This document shows, piece by piece, positions 11,725 through 22,190 of a stretch of DNA of 64,000 nt (its first letter is position 1; each line of letters begins with the position of its first letter). A program made the translations under genes and the position numbers. This DNA comes from Cladorhizidae sp. MBARI D1340-BT2 (lineage: Eukaryota > Porifera > Demospongiae > Poecilosclerida > Cladorhizidae), in assembly GCA_028752905.1 (NCBI GenBank), contig JAQNBH010000014.1, positions 28,144,668 through 28,208,667 on the forward strand, given 5' to 3'. A model generated the notes under the pieces. It searched no databases. It was not told the DNA's origin and worked only from the letters and a program-made list of their open reading frames with translations.

Positions 11725-12380
11725 CAGCAGATGTCAATGGGAGGTAGTGGTAATAGAGGAAGAGCTGCAGGTAGAGGACAGCAGAGGAAGGGAAGAGCTG
11801 CAGGAAGAGGATAGCAGAGGAGAGGAAGATCAGATGTAAGTGGAACCAGCCGTGTGGATGCTAGCCAACATATCTGGACAACTGCTGGGGAAGGTATGAT
11901 ATTCCTGCAATATGAATAATAACAACTAATATTATTAGCTACTACACAGACGAATGTTTTTATATCAAGCAAACTTTACATATAAACCATTATTATTTCA
12001 TTTCAAATTCTAGATGACATTGCTCCACAGAGTACCCCATTCATCCTTCAACCAGGACCTAATGTTCCTCCATCCTGCCAAATGCAGAAGATTGTTTTCC
12101 GCTATTCTTTGGACCCACCACGCTAAAGTTTACCATTGGCAGGACCAATGCACATGCTGAGCATAGGTTGCCGAAGTGGGCCCGACCTGGCTGAGAAGTA
12201 CCCCAACAGGCTGAATTGCAAGGGAGACCATTACCAAGTGTGAGGAAGTCAGAGGTATGACTGTGCTTTCTGCAATGGCAGGATGGCACCAGACACCTCA
12301 CCCTGTCTAGATGTACCTGCCTAACACACCCACTCCGTGGCTAGCCGTCAGCTTCCAGACCTACCACTCACAGATGACGT
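11725..12380 (+). pseudogene. Possible piggyBac-like relic, internally deleted
   Basis: A Gly/Arg-rich frame (MGGSGNRGRAAGRGQQ) runs into a WTTAGEG-type segment, then a GT...AG gap, then DDIAPQSTPFILQPGPNVPP, which resembles the N-terminal region of PGBD-type piggyBac transposases. Soon after, a Cys-containing segment (RYDCAFCNGRMAPDT) recalls their C-terminal cysteine-rich domain. The central catalytic part is missing and several stops occur. The match is from memory of family motifs and is weak; it could be an unrelated gene relic. Confidence 0.3.
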
Positions 12381-12825
12381 ATAAAACTAAATCTATATAA
12401 GTATACCTTCATCCTAGTTTCATGGTTATATGATTACATGACAGATGTTGCTGCAATCTTATATGTAAAATATATTAATATGTAAACAACTGAATGTGAG
12501 TAAGGACTAGATAACAAAAACAGCACAGTGTTCTCAGGAAACAAAAGGCTATTTAGCTAAGCTAGATAGCTATTTAACTGCTAAATATATGGGTGCTTTA
12601 GCCAGCTCCTAGCTATATGGGTGCGCTAGCTGTTAGCTACTTGGCTAGCTAGCTTCATGAAGCGCTAGCTAGTTAGCTAGCTATGCTAGCTAAATTATTT
12701 ACTATTCCTACACTATTTAGATGCGCTAGCTAAACTATTTACTATTCCTACACTATTTAGCTTGATCTAACAGTCATAAAAGAAACTACTAGGTTAGCTG
12801 AAGTAAAGTTAGTTCCTCGCCTGTA
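12381..12825. repeat. AT-rich DNA with GCTAGCTA repeats
   Basis: 12600-12765 is rich in AGCTAGCTAG motifs, and a segment of about 39 bp (GCGCTAGCTA, then ACTATTTACTATTCCTACAC) is tandemly duplicated at about 12680-12765. The rest is AT-rich with no gene. Confidence 0.7.
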
Positions 12826-15254
12826 GTAGTGTATATGCAAGCACACTGTAGTAGTGTATATGCATGCACACTGTAGTAGTGTATATGCATGCACACTGTA
12901 GTAGTGTATATGCATGCACACTGTAGTAGTGTATATGCATGCACACTGTAGTAGTGTATATGCATGCACACTGTAGTAGTGTATATGCATGCACACTGTA
13001 GTAGTGTATATGCATGCACACTGTAGTAGTGTATATGCATGCACACTGTAGTAGTGTATATGCATGCACACTGTAGTAGTGTATATGCATGCACACTGTA
13101 GTAGTGTATATGCATGCACACTGTAGTAGTGTATATGCATGCACACTGTAGTAGTGTATATGCATGCACACTGTAGTAGTGTATATGCATGCACACTGTA
13201 GTAGTGTATATGCATGCACACTGTAGTAGTGTATATGCATGCACACTGTAGTAGTGTATATGCATGCACACTGTAGTAGTGTATATGCATGCACACTGTA
13301 GTAGTGTATATGCATGCACACTGTAGTAGTGTATATGCATGCACACTGTAGTAGTGTATATGCATGCACACTGTAGTAGTGTATATGCATGCACACTGTA
13401 GTAGTGTATATGCATGCACACTGTAGTAGTGTATATGCATGCACACTGTAGTAGTGTATATGCATGCACACTGTAGTAGTGTATATGCATGCACACTGTA
13501 GTAGTGTATATGCATGCACACTGTAGTAGTGTATATGCATGCACACTGTAGTAGTGTATATGCATGCACACTGTAGTAGTGTATATGCATGCACACTGTA
13601 GTAGTGTATATGCATGCACACTGTAGTAGTGTATATGCATGCACACTGTAGTAGTGTATATGCATGCACACTGTAGTAGTGTATATGCATGCACACTGTA
13701 GTAGTGTATATGCATGCACACTGTAGTAGTGTATATGCATGCACACTGTAGTAGTGTATATGCATGCACACTGTAGTAGTGTATATGCATGCACACTGTA
13801 GTAGTGTATATGCATGCACACTGTAGTAGTGTATATGCATGCACACTGTAGTAGTGTATATGCATGCACACTGTAGTAGTGTATATGCATGCACACTGTA
13901 GTAGTGTATATGCATGCACACTGTAGTAGTGTATATGCATGCACACTGTAGTAGTGTATATGCATGCACACTGTAGTAGTGTATATGCATGCACACTGTA
14001 GTAGTGTATATGCATGCACACTGTAGTAGTGTATATGCATGCACACTGTAGTAGTGTATATGCATGCACACTGTAGTAGTCTATATGCATGCACACTGTA
14101 GTAGTGTATATGCATGCACACTGTAGTAGTGTATATGCATGCACACTGTAGTAGTGTATATGCATGCACACTGTAGTAGTGTATATGCATGCACACTGTA
14201 GTAGTGTATATGCATGCACAATGTAGTAGTGTATATGCATGCACACTGTAGTAGTGTATATGCATGCACACTGTAGTAGTGTATATGCATGCACACTGTA
14301 GTAGTGTATATGCATGCACACTGTAGTAGTGTATATGCATGCACACTGTAGTAGTGTATATGCATGCACACTGTAGTAGTGTATATGCATGCACACTGTA
14401 GTAGTGTATATGCATGCACACTGTAGTAGTGCATATGCATGCACACTGTAGTAGTGTATATGCATGCACACTGTAGTAGTGTATATGCATGCACACTGTA
14501 GTAGTGTATATGCATGCACACTGTAGTAGTGTATATGCATGCACACTGTAGTAGTGTATATGCATGCACACTGTAGTAGTGTATATGCATGCACACTGTA
14601 GTAGTGTATATGCATGCACACTGTAGTAGTGTATATGCATGCACACTGTAGTAGTGTATATGCATGCACACTGTAGTAGTGTATATGCATGCACACTGTA
14701 GTAGTGTATATGCATGCACACTGTAGTAGTGTATATGCATGCACACTGTAGTAGTGTATATACATGCACACTGTAGTAGTGTATATACATGCACACTGAG
14801 TAGTGTATATGCATGCACACTGTAGTAGTGTATATGCATGCACACTGTAGTAGTGTATATACATTCACACTGTAGTAGTGTATATGCATGCACACTGTAG
14901 TAGTGTATATGCATGCACACTGTAGTAGTGTATATGCATGCACACTGTAGTACTGTATATACATGCACACTGTAGTAGTGTATATGCATGCACACTGTAG
15001 TAGTGTATATGCATGCACACTGTAGTACTGTATATACATGCACACTGTAGTAGTGTATATGCATGCACACTGTAGTAGTGTATATGCATGCACACTGTAG
15101 TAGTGTATATACATGCACACTGTAGTAGTGTATATGCATGGACACTGTAGTAGTGTATATACATGCACACTGTAGTAGTGTATATACATGCACACTGTAG
15201 TAGCGTATATGCATGCACACTGTAGTAGTGTATATGCATGCACACTGTAGTAGT
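12826..15254. repeat. Homogeneous 25-bp minisatellite, about 97 copies
   Basis: The unit is CTGTAGTAGT followed by GTATATGCATGCACA. The core (about 12840-14750) is almost perfectly homogeneous. Variants (GTATATACATG, AGTACTG, one-base deletion near 14799) are concentrated in the right-hand 500 bp. Because three units make 25 codons without a stop on the minus strand, all three minus frames are open for hundreds of codons (up to 828), giving translations of CMHIHYYSVHAYTLLQCACI type. These are artefacts. Each unit contains 16 bp of strictly alternating purine-pyrimidine. Confidence 0.97.
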
Positions 15255-15516
15255 ATTAATCAAATTACAAGTCTTCCTTTTTCATTCCATCTGAGGAAAT
15301 CACTGAAACATTATCTACATTAATTTTTCAGTTTCATATTTCAATCACTTAAGCATTCCTCTGTTTGAATGTACCATTAATTACTGAAAATTAATGCCGT
15401 CCTCTCACATTAACATGAAGTTAAAGGGAGAGCAGTAAAAAAGCTTTAGCAAAGTGTAAAGATGTCAGGATGATTTTGTGGACAACATGTCTTCAGGGAA
15501 TAAACAATGGATGTTC

Positions 15517-15606
15517 TTACTCATAACCACTTAGATTTCCAATAAGCGACTTCTTCACAACTACATTGCTAGGTCGCTTATTGGAAATCTAAGTGGTTAT
15601 GAGTAA
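15517..15606. repeat. Perfect 34-bp inverted repeat (hairpin) at inversion junction
   Basis: The left arm at 15517-15550 and the right arm at 15573-15606 are exact reverse complements, with a 22-bp loop. Copy B has this 34-bp sequence only once (from about 53933, with a small insertion), so the second arm arose with the inversion in copy A. Confidence 0.93.
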
Positions 15607-16807
15607 CATTTTGTCAAATTGACTCTAAATGTTATATGCAGTTAAAATAATTATAGCATAAAGTAATTTTGGCATGGCCAAAAATTGCTTGCGCTCTAAT
15701 CCTTGGTATTCATAATTAGTATTGTGTAAATAAATATATATCTGGAAATCAAGCAATTCCTAATCATAAACAACCCTGTTGCTGGTTCTTTTTTTGCTGC
15801 AGAATTTGTCCAACTCTCTTTTATAAGTCTCTAAATGGGGCTCTATGTTTACTGTTATATTGGTGATGTAATCAGTTCCAGATTGGCCATATAATAGGGC
15901 ATCCCAGCCATGTGATGGGCCAGTACTTTGACCAAGCCAAAAAAAAGGGCTACACCAGCCAATTAAACCATCATTGAATTCCAGAGCTCATTCAACTCAT
16001 TTGATATAAGGTCAACTTGGGCATGAACTGCAAAAATTTGAAAAAAGATCAAATTGAAACAAGCCCATCCTCCATGAATAAATGCTCCTCTTATACTGTA
16101 CAAAAATATTAAAAAAGGAGCCAATGCCCGAAAACTTTGACCCATGTAAAAATTGCTGGTGACCAGACAAATCTGTAGATGGAAGCCCTACTAACCTTTA
16201 GCCCATAAAAATCATGCTTTGTTGATTGTTTGATATTTTGCCAATCACTGATAAAAAGTGGCATGCCCACTGCCTAACATTAGCTGATATCTTCTTAACA
16301 TCCAGAGAGCCATCTGCTAAACCATACTGCATAGCTACACTGTAGCTATAGCAGTTCCAATGCCTAACTTATAGGCTTTATTTAGAATAAAGGGTAACTA
16401 TGTGACATGGTGCTGGTGTGTAGCTACGGCACACCATAAAAAAAACACCTAAAATTTGTTGTGTATTATACCTGATAAATCAATAAGTGTGCATTGAACA
16501 CCACAATAGGTAGAACACCATAAGGCTTTTGGTGTGTTCTGCACCCTATATTTCTTATACTGGCCTGAATCCCTTCATTCTCAGCAGATTATTTTAGAAA
16601 AACACAATATTTTCATCTGAAACGTTGACTGATACCCCATACACAATATGAAATTCAATTAGAAAATTACCCATTCATAGTATATGTGGGTGTGGCAATG
16701 TCATTTATAATAGGAAGATTTATCAGATTGTGCACAGTTGAGAATACAACTTACAGAAAATTGAAGCTCTCTTTATGTGCAGAATATTTCTCGTGTAACT
16801 GCACACC
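15607..16807 (+). other. Conserved non-coding flank upstream of gene A
   Basis: Highly similar to 54237-55464 in copy B. It should contain the promoter and 5' UTR of the Ig receptor gene. A 60-codon minus-strand frame (15963-16145) is identical in both copies, but the surrounding DNA is equally conserved, so this is no evidence for coding. No clear TATA or other motif can be assigned with confidence. Confidence 0.6.
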
Positions 16808-16841
16808 ATGCTAACCCTGTATCTACTGCCTATATATTTGT
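16808..16841 (+). CDS. Gene A exon 1: signal peptide
   Basis: ATG starts a hydrophobic stretch (MLTLYLLPIYL) and the exon ends after one base of the next codon at an ideal donor, TTGT|GTAAGT. The next exon adds L-S-C-S-V-S-S, so the predicted signal peptide is about 15-22 residues. The exon is identical in copy B (55465-55498). The start is the only ATG that places a hydrophobic leader in phase with the Ig exon. Confidence 0.72.
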
Positions 16842-16912
16842 GTAAGTGAATTCTTAATAGCCATAGCTATAGCCATCTATATATTTCTTGTGAATTGCAT
16901 ATTTTGTTGCAG

Positions 16913-17230
16913 TATCCTGTAGTGTTAGCTCCAGAGTTGAAGCTGCAGTCTTTTCAGTAAGCATCACGACTATTCCAAGTCCGGATCCTTTCATATATGG
17001 ACAAATAGTAGAGTTCATCTGCGAGCTGGAGCCTCTGCAGCCTGACCATACGATATATTATTGGAGGACTATAGAGTTTGTGGGTGGTGGGGGCAACAGT
17101 TATTCCAGTTCTAGTTTCATCACGACTTATTCTTCTGGCCAGTACCTGCAAAACTGCTCATATTTTTGCACTGTTTTATTAAATAATGGAACAGTTCTTG
17201 GTACAGCCGAAAAACATGTTGAAGTGAATG
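16913..17230 (+). CDS. Gene A exon 2: Ig-like domain
   Basis: 318 bp between TTGTTGCAG and GTAAGT, phase 1 at both ends. In precursor numbering the Ig core is Cys48 (VEFICEL), Trp62 (YYWRT) and Tyr95-Phe-Cys97 (SYFCTV), followed by a G-strand-like KHVEVNG end. This C-W-YxC pattern and the spacing of 48 residues between the cysteines fit a single Ig domain. Cys14 and Cys93 are extra. Compared with copy B the exon has nine replacement substitutions, one silent substitution and one extra codon. An open reverse-strand frame of 65 codons is a shadow. Confidence 0.8.
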
Positions 17231-17911
17231 GTAAGTAATAGTCAAGACATAAACATTTTTGTCCATTATTTTGTAGGATGCGTGTATAAATACCATGTAT
17301 GGGGTCATTCCATGTCAAATCAACTGAAAATCTGCCTTCATCTCTCAGATTTTTGTAAAATTTTGTGGAATGATTGGGATCCATGAGTAACTGCCAGAGC
17401 AAAAATTATTTTGGTCACACCCACTTAATTAATGAGATACGTGCCGACGAACTTTGCGCTAATTAGCACTACATCGGAAATTCAAATGCCCGTAGCTTTG
17501 GAAGTATAGCTCCTGTAGAGCTGGTTCTGGGGTCATTTTGAAGCTCTTTTCAAGGCATATAATTTGTCTCAGACAATCTTTCTCTTCAAATCAACCAGAA
17601 AAAAGGTATCACAATTTATAAACTTCAAACTTGAACCCTCCCAAAATATATCCTTCAAATTTCTCCAAATTTTTGCCAGAGGTACATCATAATGTAAACA
17701 AGCTTCCCTGTAAGTTTTGTGATGGGCACTTTGACAGTTTTTGAGCAATAAGCAATTATATACAGCATAACCATACGAAAATGTACTCATAGTACTTAGG
17801 GACGCCCATTATATAGCTATTGATGCTCTCCAGGCCTTAGTAATAGGTATATATGTGCATTATCGTAATTTGCACCTGATCGCAGGTGACAGATCTATCA
17901 ATCCCTGACAT

Positions 17912-18217
17912 CTATTGGGGGGAATGTTCCCAAGAGCTGGCAGGTCTTAGAGGAATCTCATGAAAAATCCCAGGGGGTAATTCCAGGTTGGCAGACTGGT
18001 CCTCGGCATTATCTGGCTCCCGTTTGAGTAGCAGAACTTCCCCAATGTGAGGTGTCCACACTTCTTTGTACACATGGTGTCCTCTGATATAGGACTGAAT
18101 CTCTGTCACACTCAAAGACATTGCACCACCACCAGGTCCACTACTGACTACAGGCTTCACCCGCTTGGAAGCGATCTCACGCGCCAGCCGCACGAACTGC
18201 GTCAAGGCTATGCCCAT
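17912..18217 (-). CDS. HIRAN-like domain fragment, divergent from the Tigger ORF
   Basis: A 101-codon frame starting MGIALTQFVRLAREIASKRV. Residues about 40-75 (IQSYIRGHHVYKEVW, then GEVLLLKREPDNAEDQ) match the pattern of HIRAN-type domains, in which GE-x-x-x-L-x-REPDN-x-x-D is characteristic. The domain stops short just after this motif (next residues SANLELPPGIF), so it is either truncated or continues in another exon. Its ATG lies 45 bp from the Tigger transposase ATG at 18263 on the opposite strand. The shared region is unusually CpG-rich for this window and may be a bidirectional promoter. HIRAN-like modules accompany some transposon-derived genes in sponges and cnidarians, as I recall. 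The function here is unknown. Confidence 0.42.
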   Translation of the reverse strand: MGIALTQFVRLAREIASKRVKPVVSSGPGGGAMSLSVTEIQSYIRGHHVYKEVWTPHIGEVLLLKREPDNAEDQSANLELPPGIFHEIPLRPASSWEHSPQ

Positions 18218-18262
18218 CTATCGAACGCGTGCCGGTTTAGCAGCTGCTCCATTCGAGTCGTC

Positions 18263-19732
18263 ATGGCTTCTTCGAGCAAGCGTAGATATCATCTCTCTTT
18301 ACAGAAAAAGATTGAAGTTATCAAGGAAGCTGAGAAGAATGCTGGTGTTACTGTACGTTCACTTGGTGAACTCTTCGGCTGTGGAAAGACCCAAATTTCA
18401 GATATTTTGAAAAACAAGGAATCTATTGTCACCTTGTATGAATCAAATGCTTCAAGCTCTTTGTCTCGTACAAACAAGAGATCTCGTGTGTCCGAATACT
18501 CGGAGATTAACGACGCTTTATATCAATGGTACCTCCTGGCATGTTCAAAGAACATTTACCCCTGTGGGCCCCAGCTTACTGAAAAAGCCAAGGGAATTGC
18601 TGTAATCCTGGACAGGGAGTTTAAGGGAAGCAGGAAAAGTGGAAGAAGCGATATAACATTAGAAGAGTGACTGTGTGTGGAGAATCAGGTGATGTACAAG
18701 GGGATACTGTTGAGTCATGGAAGGAGAGATTGCCCGAGATTTTGAGGGGATATGCAAAGGAAGATATCTATAACCTACATAGATGAAACAGGATGCTCTT
18801 GGAGGGCTCTTCCAGAGCAGAAGGGGAAGAAGTGTAAGCAGAGGGTCACAATGACTTTCATAGTGAATGGAGCTGGTGATAAGGAGACTCCTATTGTAAT
18901 CTGGCAATCAGAAAACCCCAGGTGTTTTCGAGGTATGGATAAAAATAGTCTACCAGTCAAGTATTATCATCCGCCTGGATGACAGGAGAAATCTTGGAAG
19001 CAGTCTTTTAACCGTAAAATGAGCATTAAAAAAGATCAATTTTGCTTTTTATGGATAATGCTAGTTGCCACCCAGAACATTTAAAAGAAAAATATAAAAT
19101 AGTTTTTCTTCCACCAAATACAACATCTAAATTACAGCCACTAGACTTGGGGATCATCCAGAACTTCAAGGTCCATTATCGTCGGCTTCTCCTTCGCTAT
19201 GTGTTAGCTAAGATTGATGATTGCAGTTGTGCTTCTGAGATAACGAAGTCTATTAATGTACTAACTGCAATAAGGTGGATATCTCAGGCATGGAGTGAAG
19301 TAAAACCAGAAATGATATCTAAGTGCTTCAGAAGTGGTGGTGTTCTTAATAGTGAGTTGGATGTGACCAGCTTAATGAAGAAGATCCTTTTCAAGACATT
19401 GATGTCGAATTTGTACTAGATGCACTCATTTCAAAGACAATGGGCTCCAAGGGTAGTTGTTCACCTGATGAGTATGTCAACGGAGACAGCAATCTTCCTG
19501 TATGTACTGAGTTTGATGATGATACCTGGGAAGAAAGCTTCTTAGCAAGCCTTTCTGAATAGTCATCCATTGTTGAATGTGAGGAAGCACTTACAGATGG
19601 AGAAGACCTAGACCTACTACTACCTCCCCCCAAATTGAGAAACTATGGAGAAGCTATACAATCATTAGAGGAGGTCAAAGGAAAGCCGTACATGTTTTAC
19701 CGAAGCCTTGAGTACCAGTTCTCTAATTGATA
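18263..19732 (+). pseudogene. Tigger (pogo/TcMar) transposase, broken
   Basis: The frame begins MASSSKRRYHLSLQKKIEVI with a CENP-B-type helix-turn-helix (KNAGVTVRSLGELFGCGKTQ, then ISDILKNKE). It continues into a CENP-B DNA-binding segment, and then fails at 18668. Later parts are recognisable in other frames: a DDE catalytic core (TYIDETGCSWRALPEQ at about 18776, MTFIVNGAG, VIWQSENPRCFRG, then LFMDNASCHPEHLKEKYKI at 19045 and LPPNTTSKLQPLDLGIIQNF). The tail (DVEFVLDALISKTMG to SLSE) is shifted again. The DETG, MDNAS and PLD motifs are the usual catalytic landmarks. At least three frame breaks and several stops make it inactive. The right terminal repeat is visible at about 19978-20042 (ends CAGAGGTTCCACTGTA). 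Confidence 0.85.
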
Positions 19733-20559
19733 AAGTAGCTTGCCTTCATTCAGTTAATGCCAGACAAAGTACTCTACATTCATACTTCCCTGCCCTTCAC
19801 AACTGAATAACTCCATCAATTTATGTATACAATTAACAAGTATCTTATAATTATTATGTACACATATATAATATAATATGCATGTGATATCTACAATTGG
19901 TAAATGAACTTGATGAATGAACAAACAATCCACGTTCTCCACCTATTAGAATGATAAAATGAGATTAATGGGGGAAAACCTCCGAATAATGGACAAAAGT
20001 CCTCGTCCCAATGCGTCCGTTATTCAGAGGTTCCACTGTAGTCCATTAATTTGCGATTTTTGAATTGACATGCCATACATAATTGTTCATAACTCAAAAA
20101 CTGTCGGAGTGCCCATCAAAATTTACAGGGAAGCTTGTTTACATCATAAGGTACCTTTAGCAAAAAAATTGAAGAAATTTGAAGGATATAATTTTTGGGG
20201 GTTCAAGTTTGAAGTTTATAAATTGTGATATCTTTTTTCTGGTTGATTTGAAAAGAAAGATTATCAGAGACAAATTATAGGCCTTGAAAAGAGCTTCAAA
20301 ATGACCCCAGAACTAGCTCTACAGGAGCTATACTTCCAAAGATACGGGCATTTGAATTTACGAGGTAGTGCTAATTAGCCCAAAGTTCGTCGGCACGTAT
20401 CTCATTAATTAAGTGGGTGTGACCAAAAATATTTTAGCTCTGGCCATTACTCATGGATCCCAATCATTCCCCAAAATTTTACAAAAGTCTGAGAGATGAA
20501 GGCAGATTTTCAGTTGATTTGACATGGAATGACCCTATATATATATATATATATTTTTT

Positions 20560-22190
20560 AACTTGTACAAACAAAACCAAACTGTGGTGGAACTTCGTAT
20601 AAAGGATTAAACTTACAGTAATGTGAACTACACCTTCACATGATCTGTCTGTGAACCACACCTTCACATGATCTGTCTGTAAACCACACCTTCACATGAT
20701 CTGTCAACATTATGCACAATGTGTCCGACTCATCTATTAACTCAGTGTAATTGTTTACATGGCCTGTGCGCATGCTCTGAACTGCATGTAAGTTGTGCTA
20801 AATGCTATCAAATCAAACTGGGAGTTGAATGATGCCTGGTGATTTCAACTAAAATCAACCTTTGAACCTTGATAAATTGTAGTAGTACCTTTTGTTTATG
20901 AGGGCCTTGAGTGGTAAAAAAATTCTGGATATCCAGAGAAGTGGGCTCTGTAAACTTGCCTTTAGTTTCATTGATTCTAGTATATTGTATGTAAACTTGC
21001 AGAATGGTGTAGCTATGTGTAGGTATATAGCTATTGGCAATTTATTTGTTTCCAAACATTGTAAGGACAGGAATTTTAAAAGTTGTTTTTATAGCAAAAC
21101 TTGAGATAGTTATAGGTAACACATGGTTGTCTTTCCCAACTCAAGTCCTAGCTCTTTATTTAACTCTTAATTTTGTGTCCATGTGGTTTATGGATTCAAA
21201 TGGCTTAAGAATGAGGGTGGGTCTCATATTAAATCATATTAAATCATATTAAATGTAAAACTAACAGAATGTTTGAGAAATAATCATTCCGTGTGACACA
21301 TGCAGATATTGTGAAACTGATTTTATATTTATGATGTCAAGAAGTGGCTAGGTTTGAAATTTTTGTAAACTGAAGATCATCATGCCTTATAATATATTTA
21401 GCGTATCATTCAACAGACCAGACCATACAGACTACACAGGGCTAGATTGAATCTTAGACATAGCCCTATTGATAGCACTAACCACTATATAGCTACCTAG
21501 TGCTAGCCATAGTTCTATACTTGTCGTCTCTGCGGGCCATGTGGGCTGCATCCGGCTGATCTGCATTTTGGTTTGACACTGGGCATGGCTGAGTTAAACT
21601 GTGCATGCCCACAAACCATAATAACAAAGCTACCAACAGAAATATATGCTATGTGCTGCTTACTTGTGTAGATTATATGCTGGAGTCACAGAAGCTCAGA
21701 CTTCGCAGAACTCAGCCTACGAGACTAATGTTGCTGGCCTGGTGTAGCTCTTGACATTGCAGATATTGAACCAGAGGACTTCTCAACATTGCCACAGCCA
21801 ACAAGTGTTCATATTGTTTAGAAACAACAACAGAAACAACATCTACAACAATAGTTACTTCAAATATGAATAAAACTGTTTTATTTAAAAACAACTATAT
21901 TGTTGTTAAAAATGGGTGGGTACTAAGTAAAGCACAGCTGTATAAACAATAAACTCAAACAGTAAATCCCAGCGGTCTGTGGTGTGTTTTGAAAAGTCCC
22001 TGCCTGAAAAATAAATACGAAATTTAATACGATAAGCAATTATATAGCGTTTTTCAGTGCGAGTTTTGATAAAATTGTATGAAGGAGAAGTGTATGAGAA
22101 ACAAGAAATTTATCTGTGGTCTTACTACTGTAAATTAGACTGCTGAACCAATGACATTGCCATCACTATGTAATTTGTTCATTTTTAGAA
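20560..22190 (+). other. Duplicated non-coding sequence of gene A intron
   Basis: Collinear with 55940-57530. It includes a short tandem repeat at about 20618-20710 (ACACCTTCACATGATCTGTC, three copies; two diverged copies in copy B). No exon is recognised; frames are short and differ between the copies. Confidence 0.7.

Larger units (their letters stand above)
17283..20559. mobile_element. Long-inverted-repeat element inserted in gene A intron 2
   Basis: Absent from copy B, where the sequence runs directly from GGATGCG to AACTTGTACAAAC (about 55934-55950). The insertion is bounded by inverted arms of about 470 bp: 17299-17770 and 20070-20537. The outer ends read TGGGGTCATTCCATGTCAAA on the left and, inverted, AGGGTCATTCCATGTCAAAT on the right. 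The interior carries a Tigger transposase pseudogene and a HIRAN-like fragment. A few bases (TGTATAAATACCA) and a TA run lie between the arms and the flanks, so the exact target duplication is unclear. Confidence 0.82.

Noticed and set aside
12757..15243. 828-codon open frame on the minus strand
   Set aside because: It is translated 25-bp minisatellite; all three frames are open because the unit has no stop in any minus frame.
15963..16145. 60-codon minus-strand frame identical in both duplicates (also 54618-54800)
   Set aside because: The surrounding non-coding DNA is just as conserved, so identity reflects the young duplication and not coding constraint.
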